The notes beneath the pieces are model-generated. The model had not been told where the DNA came from. It saw nothing but the letters and a program-made list of their open reading frames with translations, and did not search any database. From Patescibacteria group bacterium AH-259-L07 (GTDB taxonomy: Bacteria > Patescibacteriota > Patescibacteriia > UBA2591 > UBA6264): DNA of 29,396 bases. Where the stretch lies: contig JALLOP010000006.1 of assembly GCA_027718005.1 (NCBI GenBank), positions 1 through 29,396 of the forward strand, written 5' to 3'. Positions 14,858 to 21,787 of the stretch are shown here, one piece after another; the first letter of the stretch is position 1; the number at the start of each line of letters is the position of its first letter. The translations under genes were made by a program, and so were the position numbers.

Positions 14858-14916
14858 AATGAAGTGCTAATGAGTTAATACAAAAGCGTTGTCTGGTTGG
14901 TAAGGGACAATTTTAT

Positions 14917-16404
14917 TTATTCATGCCAGCCTTGGGCTTCAAGAATTTTGCGTAAAGCTGGGTCATCTAAAGAAATCGGTGGGAGGTAAACACCAATGAG
15001 TTCTCGATCCCAGATAGCACCGGTTTTTTTCTTTTGATAAGGAGTGGTGAAACGGTATTTATAAAGTAAGGCACGAATATGGTGAGGCGGTTGATCTGAA
15101 AAAGGGTTATGGCGCATAAGAGAAAGGGTGGCTTTATCATTTTTAAGAAGTTTTGCCATAAAGTTTATAAACCACGAGTCATAGCCATACGGAAGAGAAA
15201 CCCCTTCTGAGGTAATGGTTGCCCGAAAAGGCAAAAACCACATAAGCCAATCAAGTCGTAAATGATACGGAGCAATTTGCGGCGGCGTGCGCTTAAGATC
15301 CCCTGGCTTGCCAATAAATTCATATTCATGCCAGGTAGTTTCAGGAGTAATGGTTTGTTCGTTTGTTCCTTCAACAATTACTTCGTAGCGAGGTCTGGTA
15401 ATAGAACCAAACGCGCCATACGTTCCTACCAGATGCAAAGGATTATACGAGGTGTTCATTATTTGACGGCGAGACAGCATATTTCGTATGGGATAGTAAC
15501 TTAAAAAGGCAGTAATAACCGTAACGACAATGATAAAGTAGACAAAAACAGGCGCAGGAGCAGAGAGCAGTCCTGGTTTAAAGTGAAACAGCGCTCGAAG
15601 TTGTGCGCCGGAAAAGGTCGGGATGGCAAGCACCATAGTGAGAAGCCCAAGCCAGGAAAAGTTCCCGCTTATAAATAACCATCCATGAAAGAGTAACGTG
15701 AGGCCTCCTGCAATTGCGGCAAATGGTTGAGGTGCAAAGTAGAAAAAGGGAACTATTAGTTCAACAAAATGATTAAACCCAACGCCGAATTGGTGAATCC
15801 ATTTTGGCAGCCAGTGAAAATACCAACTTAAAGGGTTAGGTATAGGCTGGGTTTCATAATGGTAGAAAAGGCAGGTAAAATTGCGCCAGCATTCATCGCC
15901 CCGGAGTTTAATAAGTCCTGCGCCAAACATGGTCCGGAAAAGGAGCCATCTGAAAAGTAAAATAACTAGAAACGAAGGATTAGTTGTTACTGATCCAAGA
16001 AAAATAGCAAAAAATCCTGCTTCCAGCAGCATAGATTCCCATCCAAACGCAAAGAAACGTTGACCAACATTTACAAAAGAAAGGTATAAAATCCAAAGAA
16101 GAGACCAGGTGATTACTGAAACGCCAATACCAAATCGTTCAGAAAATCCTAAAAGGGCAAAAAGGGCCAGTCCTACTCCAAGCCATCCAAAAATGGTAAA
16201 AGCGACATTGCTCGTCAGCCACTGAAAAATGCTCGGGGCATTTCTAAAGCTGATATGTTGGATAAATTGAGGGACTGGGAGAATTCCTTTTTCTCCGACA
16301 AGAGGTTTGAATTGGTGCACAATTGCAATAAAGGCAATAAGATATATCAGCGCAAGCGCTCGCTGAAGTATAATTTTGGTAAGCCAATAACCAGTTATTT
16401 CCAT
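14917..16404 (-). CDS. Lipase maturation factor (LMF1) family membrane protein
   Basis: A 495-residue polytopic protein of the LMF family. In animals LMF1 is an ER protein needed for folding of lipoprotein lipase; the bacterial role is unknown. Recognisable features are an N-terminal half with about eight to nine membrane helices, the conserved FGWESMLLEAGF and GAGLIKLRGDECW segments, HYETQPIPNPLSWYFHWLP, and the soluble C-terminal region with YEVIVEGT, WHEYEF and APYHLRLDWLMWF. Length is complete. It begins 28 bp downstream of the tRNA-Ala 3' end. No lipase gene is in the window. Confidence 0.88.
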   Translation of the reverse strand: MEITGYWLTKIILQRALALIYLIAFIAIVHQFKPLVGEKGILPVPQFIQHISFRNAPSIFQWLTSNVAFTIFGWLGVGLALFALLGFSERFGIGVSVITWSLLWILYLSFVNVGQRFFAFGWESMLLEAGFFAIFLGSVTTNPSFLVILLFRWLLFRTMFGAGLIKLRGDECWRNFTCLFYHYETQPIPNPLSWYFHWLPKWIHQFGVGFNHFVELIVPFFYFAPQPFAAIAGGLTLLFHGWLFISGNFSWLGLLTMVLAIPTFSGAQLRALFHFKPGLLSAPAPVFVYFIIVVTVITAFLSYYPIRNMLSRRQIMNTSYNPLHLVGTYGAFGSITRPRYEVIVEGTNEQTITPETTWHEYEFIGKPGDLKRTPPQIAPYHLRLDWLMWFLPFRATITSEGVSLPYGYDSWFINFMAKLLKNDKATLSLMRHNPFSDQPPHHIRALLYKYRFTTPYQKKKTGAIWDRELIGVYLPPISLDDPALRKILEAQGWHE

Positions 16405-16432
16405 AACACATTATGTGAATATAAGTTATCTT

Positions 16433-16506
16433 TGGTGGACCTGCCGAGAATCGAACTCGGAATTTATCCATGCGAAGGATACGGTATACCATTTACCTAC
16501 AGGCCC
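16433..16506 (-). tRNA. tRNA-Ala (anticodon CGC)
   Basis: Minus strand cloverleaf: acceptor GGGCCTG/CAGGTCC with the G3-U70 pair that defines alanine, D stem GGTA/TACC, anticodon stem TATCC/GGATA with loop TTCGCAT (anticodon CGC, codon GCG), T stem CCGAG/CTCGG, discriminator A. CCA is encoded, unlike in the tRNA-Arg of this window. Confidence 0.95.
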
Positions 16507-16662
16507 TTTTTATTTAGATATTTTCAAAATAGATTTTAAAGCGGTCGGGAGTTTATTTATGCCATCATCACCACTGAAATGTCTCATGTTACGTTCTATA
16601 ATTATTTCAGCATTTAGTTGTTCTTTCTACTTTATAGTACCTTTTTAAATGATTTTGTAAAT

Positions 16663-16698
16663 AAAAAAATCAGGATCCGTTAGTAACTAACGGATCCT
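16663..16698 (-). terminator. Intrinsic terminator of the coiled-coil gene
   Basis: AGGATCCGTTAG (16672-16683) pairs perfectly with CTAACGGATCCT (16687-16698); a T run follows on the minus strand (16663-16670). Confidence 0.9.
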
Positions 16699-16769
16699 AG
16701 ATTTGGGAATAGGTTTAGGAAAAGAGCTCTTTTACTTTGTCCACTTCTGATAGGTCTGCACGAGCTGAT

Positions 16770-17333
16770 TCAAGGGCTGATTGTAGATTGCCAAGCGTTT
16801 GCCGGGGTAGATGCTAATTCTTGATTGAACTGTGCTGTAGCCCTATCTATTTTTCCCTTCTGTTTTTGCTTAAATGCCTCTTTAGCATCTTTGGAGCGTC
16901 CGAGGATATTCTCGTTTCGGGTAGATGCATGGCCATTTATTCTGTTTATTTTTTTTTGGAGTTTGCCAGTCCGATATTCAGCGTTATCATCAACAAGTTT
17001 TTTCTGTGCTACCGCAGTATTTTCCAGTCTTTCTTTTTCATCGGCTGTTTCGTCGTTAATATCCTTGATCGCTGCAGTAGTTTCATTTGGAATTTTTTCC
17101 AGTCTGGCAGTGGCCGATGCAGCTCCTTGTTCAGCAGTTTGGATAGCATCTTGTAGGCCGGTTTGTTTGGCTTCAAGGTCAGAGACTATTGTGACGTCGA
17201 CCCCTGTCCTTTCAAGAAAATTTACCCCGACTGTTGTTTCTCTTGGGGTGAGCTCCGGATCGTTTCGCACCATATCAATGGCATCATCTCCACCGAACGT
17301 CATGCCAAGCAGCTTTTTAAGAAAGGATAACAT
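16770..17333 (-). CDS. Coiled-coil protein of unknown function, 3' end frameshifted
   Basis: I do not recognise this 187-residue protein. Residues 1-50 may form a small domain (MLSFLKKLLGMTFGGDDAIDMV); residues 55-175 are highly charged and heptad-like, so a long coiled coil. The frame ends in an out-of-character TPANAWQSTISP. Removing one base from the GGGG run at 16804-16807 (plus strand) continues the helix as TRQTLGNLQSALESARADLSEVDKVKELFS, ending at 16715 just before the terminator. So the intact gene is probably 16715-17333. Strong ribosome site (AAGGAGG), strong promoter and a structured leader imply high or controlled expression. Confidence 0.7.
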   Translation of the reverse strand: MLSFLKKLLGMTFGGDDAIDMVRNDPELTPRETTVGVNFLERTGVDVTIVSDLEAKQTGLQDAIQTAEQGAASATARLEKIPNETTAAIKDINDETADEKERLENTAVAQKKLVDDNAEYRTGKLQKKINRINGHASTRNENILGRSKDAKEAFKQKQKGKIDRATAQFNQELASTPANAWQSTISP

Positions 17334-17359
17334 GTTGTTCCCTCCTTTTTAAGGTTCAT

Positions 17360-17420
17360 AACTTTTTATCAACCAAATGGTTGATAAACTCCTGCGAGGC
17401 GTCATGCCTCACGACAATAA
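17360..17420 (-). promoter_or_regulatory. Structured leader of the coiled-coil gene
   Basis: The roughly 80-nt leader contains GAGGC/GCCTC (17395-17409 region) and a palindrome ATCAACCA/TGGTTGAT (17368-17385). Next to the start, CCTT can pair with AAGG of the Shine-Dalgarno. Confidence 0.5.
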
Positions 17421-17422
17421 TA

Positions 17423-17451
17423 AGAATAACATATTTTAAAAATTTTGTCAA
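17423..17451 (-). promoter_or_regulatory. Promoter of the coiled-coil gene
   Basis: Minus strand TTGACA (17446-17451), 17-nt spacer with TG one base before the -10, TATTCT (17423-17428). Confidence 0.75.
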
Positions 17452-17457
17452 CCCCAT

Positions 17458-17466
17458 TTATCCACA
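17458..17466 (+). promoter_or_regulatory. DnaA box 1
   Basis: Perfect TTATCCACA inside a 15-bp word CCCATTTATCCACAA (17453-17467) that recurs 37 bp away. It lies between two divergent promoters. Confidence 0.6.
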
Positions 17467-17494
17467 ATGTCAAGGCAATTTAGAAATGTCCCAT

Positions 17495-17503
17495 TTATCC
17501 ACA
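17495..17503 (+). promoter_or_regulatory. DnaA box 2
   Basis: Second perfect TTATCCACA, same orientation, in the same 15-bp word (17490-17504), three bases before the -35 of the miaB promoter. Confidence 0.6.
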
Positions 17504-17505
17504 AC

Positions 17506-17533
17506 TTGACGAAAGATAAAAATTCTTTATTAT
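17506..17533 (+). promoter_or_regulatory. Promoter of miaB
   Basis: TTGACG (17506-17511), 16-nt spacer, TATTAT (17528-17533). The start would be near 17540, with a 100-nt leader made mostly of two direct repeats. Confidence 0.65.
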
Positions 17534-17548
17534 GAACGAAGTGAGTAA

Positions 17549-17627
17549 CAAGGTTCTGACGAGCGGAGCGAGGAGGGTTCTTAATTGAAAATCAAGGTTC
17601 TGACGAGCGGAGCGAGGAGGGTTCTTA
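17549..17627 (+). repeat. Two 35-bp direct repeats in the miaB leader
   Basis: Identical copies at 17549-17583 and 17593-17627, starting CAAGGTTCTGACGAGCGGAG and ending GAGGAGGGTTCTTA, separated by nine bases. The GAGCGGAGCGA core is shared with the repeat beside rpsR. Confidence 0.9.
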
Positions 17628-17639
17628 TAATCTCATAAT

Positions 17640-18803
17640 ATGAAATACTTTATTAAAACATTTGGGTGTCAGCAAAATACTGCTGATTCAGAGCGCATTG
17701 CATCATACTATCAAGCGCGGGGTTATACACCGGCAAACAATTATGAAGATTCTGATGTGGTGGTAATTAATACGTGTGTGGTGCGCCAGCAGGCAGAAGA
17801 TCGGGTCTATGGTTTGGCCAAAAATTTACAGCCATTAAAAGATAAAAATCCTGACTTTAAAATTGTGGTAACCGGGTGTTTAGTGGGCGCAGCAGCACGC
17901 GAGCCAACCGGCAAATTAGTGCGGCAAATGAAACAACGACTTCCCAATGTGGATGAATTTTTGCCTATTGAAGAAGTTGGTTTTGAGTATCAAGCGATTC
18001 GCGACGATAAAGAGCATGGTTGGGTTCCCATATCTTCTGGATGTAATAATTTTTGCACGTTCTGCATTGTACCGTTTTCTCGCGGCAGAGAAATTTCCCG
18101 GCCGTTTGATGAAATTATTGATGAAGTTAAACATTTAGTGCAAGTTGGATATAGCAAACTTACTTTACTTGGGCAAAATGTTAATTCGTATGGCGCGGAT
18201 TTAGTTAAGAGACATGAAGATAAACAAGCTAAATATTATGAGCTCCCTGATGGCAGAAAAGTAAAACCAGTGATAGTAAAACATCTTGGTCGGTATCGGA
18301 TACCAACACTGTTCCCGTATCTTTTAGAAACTATAGCGAAAATAAAACAATTTAAAAAAATATCATTTATTTCTTCCAATCCATGGGATTTTTCTGACGA
18401 GTTAATTAATGTCATTGCAAAACATGACAATATTGATAGGGTTCTTCACTTGCCGGTACAAGCAGGAGATGACAAAGTATTAAAAAGAATGAATCGGTGG
18501 TACACACGTGAAGAGTATATGAATTTAGTTAAAAAAATTAGAGATAAAGTAAACGGCGTTTCATTTACCACTGATATTATTGTTGGGTTTCCGGGAGAAA
18601 CAGATAAGGCATTTCAAAACACGATTGATTTAGCAAAGAAAGTTACATTTGAACGAGCATTTATTGCATGCTACTCTCCGCGGCCCGGGACCGTTGCCGC
18701 ACAGTCACCACAATTCAAAGATGATGTCCCGCATAAAATAAAAAAACAGCGTTTTCACACGCTTGATAAACTGATTAACTACAAATACCGAAAAGACGTA
18801 TAG
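17640..18803 (+). CDS. miaB: tRNA-2-methylthio-N6-dimethylallyladenosine synthase, TRAM-less
   Basis: A radical SAM methylthiotransferase adding the 2-methylthio group to i6A37 of tRNAs. The N-terminal domain has the three auxiliary-cluster cysteines in FGCQQN (C10), NTCVVRQQAE (near 46) and TGCLV (near 80). The radical SAM motif is GCNNFCTFCIVP with all three cysteines, followed by SRGRE and TLLGQNVNSYG. The protein has 387 residues and stops soon after the radical SAM barrel, so the C-terminal TRAM RNA-binding domain usual in MiaB is absent. A Lys/His-rich insertion follows NSYGADL. Its stop is three bases from the convergent AbrB-like gene. MiaA is not in the window. Confidence 0.88.
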   Translation: MKYFIKTFGCQQNTADSERIASYYQARGYTPANNYEDSDVVVINTCVVRQQAEDRVYGLAKNLQPLKDKNPDFKIVVTGCLVGAAAREPTGKLVRQMKQRLPNVDEFLPIEEVGFEYQAIRDDKEHGWVPISSGCNNFCTFCIVPFSRGREISRPFDEIIDEVKHLVQVGYSKLTLLGQNVNSYGADLVKRHEDKQAKYYELPDGRKVKPVIVKHLGRYRIPTLFPYLLETIAKIKQFKKISFISSNPWDFSDELINVIAKHDNIDRVLHLPVQAGDDKVLKRMNRWYTREEYMNLVKKIRDKVNGVSFTTDIIVGFPGETDKAFQNTIDLAKKVTFERAFIACYSPRPGTVAAQSPQFKDDVPHKIKKQRFHTLDKLINYKYRKDV

Positions 18804-18806
18804 ATT

Positions 18807-19028
18807 TTAAATAAAGAGAATTACCTTTGGCGGCAATTTTTTATTTTCAAGATTTTTTATGAGCTCTTTTGCGGTCTTGAAGAGCGGAGAAACCCTTGCT
18901 TCTTGTATATCTTTTTCTGCTTGTTTTTCTCCTTTTTGCCATTCTTTAAACCAAAACCAGGCTTGATCCGCATCAATAAGTTTTCGTGGTTTTAAAATAA
19001 TTTTTGAATCTTTTATTTCTGCTTCCAT
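18807..19028 (-). pseudogene. N-terminally truncated AbrB/SpoVT-like antitoxin
   Basis: The readable family sequence is KKGDFMEAEIKDSKIILKPRKLIDADQAWFWFKEWQKGEKQAEKDIQ, the second half of an AbrB-type swapped-hairpin domain plus the acidic helix common in MazE-like antitoxins. The first half, with its usual RITIPKEIR-type strand, is missing. The most likely start is the ATG at 19028 (MEAEIK). The residues KKGDF just upstream still match the family in frame, showing the deletion. A longer frame reaches 19082 but its extra residues are not family-like. No partner toxin is adjacent, so it is probably a relic. Confidence 0.65.
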
Positions 19029-19097
19029 AAAATCGCCTTTTTTGTATGAATATATTATAGAGGGGACTATATATTTTGTCATTAGCTGTTTATGGAA

Positions 19098-19132
19098 AAC
19101 AAATAGAATGGGTTGTGCGACCCATTCTATTG
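19098..19132 (-). terminator. Terminator hairpin of the zinc-ribbon gene
   Basis: ATAGAATGGGT pairs with ACCCATTCTAT around a short loop; T-rich tracts lie on both sides, so it may work in both directions. Confidence 0.75.
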
Positions 19133-19143
19133 GTTTTATTTTT

Positions 19144-19428
19144 TTATTCTACTACTTCGGCTTGAATTTCTTTAATAGTTTTATCAGCAGGTATGCTTAA
19201 TTCTTTAGCACGTTTCAACTTTTTTTCTTTCCATGTTTTATACTCTGAAGGAGATAGTACATCGGGGCTTGCATAATGTTCCATGCCGAGCCCCATACAT
19301 CCTAAGAATTCTGGGATGTAGGCATATCCACACGGACAGCGGTAGACCGGTGTAGGGCCTACATAAAGTCCTGCGATACCGCTTTCGATTTCAATAGTTC
19401 GGCCACACTGACAACAGATATTTTTCAT
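19144..19428 (-). CDS. Small zinc-ribbon protein
   Basis: A 94-residue protein without a recognised family. C5/C6-x-C8 near the start and C31-P-C33 (YRCPCGYAYIPEFLGC) form a likely four-Cys zinc ribbon; C44 is a spare ligand. The C-terminal third is a charged helix (EYKTWKEKKLKRAKEL). The start is fixed by an AAGGAGG site. It has its own promoter, leader and terminator. It could bind nucleic acid or protein; nothing in context decides this. Confidence 0.7.
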   Translation of the reverse strand: MKNICCQCGRTIEIESGIAGLYVGPTPVYRCPCGYAYIPEFLGCMGLGMEHYASPDVLSPSEYKTWKEKKLKRAKELSIPADKTIKEIQAEVVE

Positions 19429-19512
19429 GATATTCTTCCCTCCTTGTAATTGAGCGATTCACTACGAGAGCCTCGCAGCAAGGGTTAGGTTATCGGTTAC
19501 CCCGATATTAAC

Positions 19513-19546
19513 ATTATAATTTTAACATATTTTACTAAAAAGTCAA
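19513..19546 (-). promoter_or_regulatory. Promoter of the zinc-ribbon gene
   Basis: Minus strand TTGACT (19541-19546), 16-nt spacer with TG before the -10, TAAAAT (19519-19524); a perfect TATAAT follows directly (19513-19518). The leader of about 80 nt contains CCCTTG complementary to the CAAGG of the ribosome site. Confidence 0.7.
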
Positions 19547-19561
19547 GAGCAGATTTCCACT

Positions 19562-19657
19562 CTACATTTTCCCTAACGCCTGTTTAAGGTCGTTGATAAT
19601 ATCGTCTGAATCTTCAATACCAACTGATAATCGTACTAATCCATCAGTTAGCAGCGC
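19562..19657 (-). pseudogene. C-terminal remnant of a Cys/Met-metabolism PLP enzyme
   Basis: The minus strand encodes ALLTDGLVRLSVGIEDSDDIINDLKQALGKM and then a stop. This is the conserved C-terminal end of cystathionine gamma-synthase / O-acetylhomoserine sulfhydrylase-type enzymes. Nothing of the preceding about 360 residues remains: upstream the frame runs straight into a 43-bp GC-rich palindromic element and then hisIE. So most of the gene was removed, with the repeat at the junction. Confidence 0.75.
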
Positions 19658-19658
19658 G

Positions 19659-19701
19659 GCGGGCCTTCGCCTCGCCGAAGTGGCTTCGGCCACGCAGGCG
19701 G
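19659..19701 (-). repeat. 43-bp GC-rich palindromic element, copy 1
   Basis: Identical over 43 bp, in inverted orientation, to 22473-22515 in hisB. The inner hairpin is CCGAAG-TGG-CTTCGG. It lies between the hisIE stop and the PLP-enzyme remnant. Confidence 0.9.
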
Positions 19702-19703
19702 GG

Positions 19704-20315
19704 CTATTTTTTTCGGTGTTTGAGTTCTTGAATGATGTCGTTGAGAGAAATCTTTTTTTGAACGAGCAATATGAACAAATGATACAACAAGTCGCAGCTT
19801 TCTTCGATAAGCCGTGTTTTTGATTCTTTTTTTGCAGCTTGAACCACTTCACCTGATTCTTCCTCAACTTTTTCTAAAATTTTTTTTAATCCCTGATTGA
19901 AAAGAGAGGCAGTGTAAGAATTTTTTGGCAAATCTTTTTTTCTATCAACTATCAAATCATAAAGCTGCTGCAAGAATTCAAGTCCGCCTTGCTTCTCGAT
20001 TTCAAAACAAGAATATGTGCCGGTGTGGCACGTTGGCCCTTGCGGCTTTGCCAAGATCAAAAGCGTGTCATTATCACAATCTGTAATAATGGAGAGAACC
20101 TCAAGCGTATTGCCAGAGGTTTCTCCTTTTTCCCAGAGTTTCTGCTTTGTCCTACTCCAAAACGTCACCTTTTTATTCTTGATCGTTTTATTTAGTGCTT
20201 CTTTATCCATAAATCCTAACATAAGCACGGCTTTTGTTTCGGCGTCTTGGACAATCGCAGGAATAATTCCGTCCAACTTCTCAAAATCTAATTGTTCAAT
20301 ATCAAGTTTTTTCAT
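19704..20315 (-). CDS. hisIE: Bifunctional phosphoribosyl-AMP cyclohydrolase / phosphoribosyl-ATP pyrophosphohydrolase
   Basis: Histidine steps 2 and 3: hydrolysis of phosphoribosyl-ATP to the AMP form, then ring opening. The 203-residue fusion has HisI first (1-115) with WSRTKQKLWEKGETSGN, the metal-binding DCDNDT and GPTCHTGTYSCF, and HisE last (about 118-203) with SYTASLFNQGLKKILEKVEEESGEVVQA and EESCDLLYHLFILL, the acidic metal-binding helices. The ATG overlaps the hisA-hisF stop by 4 bp. It is the last intact gene of the operon; its stop codon TAG sits on the edge of a palindromic element. Confidence 0.95.
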   Translation of the reverse strand: MKKLDIEQLDFEKLDGIIPAIVQDAETKAVLMLGFMDKEALNKTIKNKKVTFWSRTKQKLWEKGETSGNTLEVLSIITDCDNDTLLILAKPQGPTCHTGTYSCFEIEKQGGLEFLQQLYDLIVDRKKDLPKNSYTASLFNQGLKKILEKVEEESGEVVQAAKKESKTRLIEESCDLLYHLFILLVQKKISLNDIIQELKHRKK

Positions 20316-21787
20316 ACCCGTATAGGTACATTATTCTTGGATAAAAACTTTTTGAGTTCCATAATACTTACTTCTTGATAGTGAAATATACTTGCCCCAA
20401 GAGCAGCGTCTACATTTGTATTTTGAAAGACGTCCAGAAAATCTTGCACCGAGCCTGCGCCGCTTGAAGCAATAACCGGAATATTTACGCTTTTGCTAAT
20501 TCTTTTTAATAACTCCAGATCAAAACCTTTTTTCGTTCCATCGCGATCCAAGCTATTCAACAGAAGTTCACCGGCACCAAATTGCTCCATTTGTTTGGAG
20601 AATTCTATGGTGTCAATATCTGTTTCTTCTGTCCCGCCTTTTATGTAAATTCTCCAGCCATTATTTTGCCTTTTTGCGTCAACCGAAATAACGATACATT
20701 GGGATCCAAAATATTCTACCGCCTCTTTAACAAAGTTAGAATTTTTCACTGCCGCGGATCCAATGGAAATTTTATCTGCACCAGCATTTAAAAGTTTTGT
20801 TATATCTTCAATAGATGAGATACCGCCGCCAACAGTGAAAGGTATGTTTATTTCTTTGGCAATTTTTAAGACCAATTTGCAGAATGTTTTACGATTTTCT
20901 AATGTTGCAGCAATATCCAGAAAAACAAGCTCGTCAGCTCCTAACTCGCAGTATCGTTTCCCTAGCTCAATAGGATCACCGGCGTCGCGCAGGTCGCTAA
21001 AATGTGTGCCTTTTACAACTCGCCCATTTTTTACATCAAGGCAAGGAATGATTCTTTTTGTAAGATTGTTTCTATATGCGACTCTTTTTTGCGCTTTTTG
21101 CAGGTCTATTTTTCCTTCATACATCGCTTTTCCAATTATCACGCCAAAAGCGCCAAGTTTATTGAACTCTTGTACATCGGATAAAGATGATACACCACCA
21201 GCCGCAACGGTCTCAAAGCCCTTATTGATAAACTGTTTTGTCAAATCAAAATTCGGCCCCTTAAGTAGTCCGTCTTTTGCGGTGTCGGTCACTATAACAG
21301 ATGCAATCCCCACTCTTTTGAGAATGGTGATAATATCTGAAACAGTTTTGGTGCTTTCCCCCAGCCAGCCGCGAGTGGCAACTTTTCCGTCTTTAACATC
21401 CACAGAAACTGTTATCCGAGAGTTTCCAAAATCCTCAAACAAACATTCAAGTAATTTCGGTTTCTCTATGGCAATGGTGCTTACAATAATTTTCTCAACG
21501 CCGTTTTCAAGATACTTTTTTGCAGAATCGTACGAGCGGATACCGCCGCCAACGTGAAGGGGAATACTCACTGATTTTGCAATAGCAAAAACCATTTCCG
21601 AATTTATCGGAAAACCTAATCGTGCGCCGTCCAAATCAACTATGTGTAGGAATTGCGCTCCCTGTTTTTCAAAATCTCTTGCAACATCAACAGGATTGTT
21701 GCTGTACGTGATTGAATCCGCAAAATCTCCTTGCGCTAGACGCACGCACTTGCCATCAAGAATGTCAATTGCTGGTATTACAAACAT
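20312..21787 (-). CDS. hisAF: HisA-HisF fusion protein
   Basis: One frame of 491 codons encodes two complete (beta/alpha)8 barrels of consecutive steps. Residues 1-240 are HisA (ProFAR isomerase): PAIDILDG with D8, the HVGGGIRS phosphate motif, VSVDVKDG with D130, VTDTAKDG, VAAGGVSS. Residues 242-491 are HisF (cyclase of imidazole glycerol phosphate synthase): RIIPCLDVKNG with D251, TVGGGISS, VISVDAKR with D370, LLNSLDRDGTKKG, VIASSGAG. All four catalytic Asp are in place. The join is AYRNN-LTKRIIP, with almost no linker and no internal start codon. HisF normally docks with HisH, which is encoded just upstream with a 10-bp overlap. Confidence 0.95.
   Translation of the reverse strand: MFVIPAIDILDGKCVRLAQGDFADSITYSNNPVDVARDFEKQGAQFLHIVDLDGARLGFPINSEMVFAIAKSVSIPLHVGGGIRSYDSAKKYLENGVEKIIVSTIAIEKPKLLECLFEDFGNSRITVSVDVKDGKVATRGWLGESTKTVSDIITILKRVGIASVIVTDTAKDGLLKGPNFDLTKQFINKGFETVAAGGVSSLSDVQEFNKLGAFGVIIGKAMYEGKIDLQKAQKRVAYRNNLTKRIIPCLDVKNGRVVKGTHFSDLRDAGDPIELGKRYCELGADELVFLDIAATLENRKTFCKLVLKIAKEINIPFTVGGGISSIEDITKLLNAGADKISIGSAAVKNSNFVKEAVEYFGSQCIVISVDAKRQNNGWRIYIKGGTEETDIDTIEFSKQMEQFGAGELLLNSLDRDGTKKGFDLELLKRISKSVNIPVIASSGAGSVQDFLDVFQNTNVDAALGASIFHYQEVSIMELKKFLSKNNVPIRV

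Noticed and set aside
16433..16506. Integrated element at tRNA-Ala
   Set aside because: No integrase and no second copy of the tRNA 3' end found by eye within the following 3 kb.
17549..17627. Possible CRISPR array
   Set aside because: Only two copies, a nine-base gap too short for a spacer, and no cas genes.
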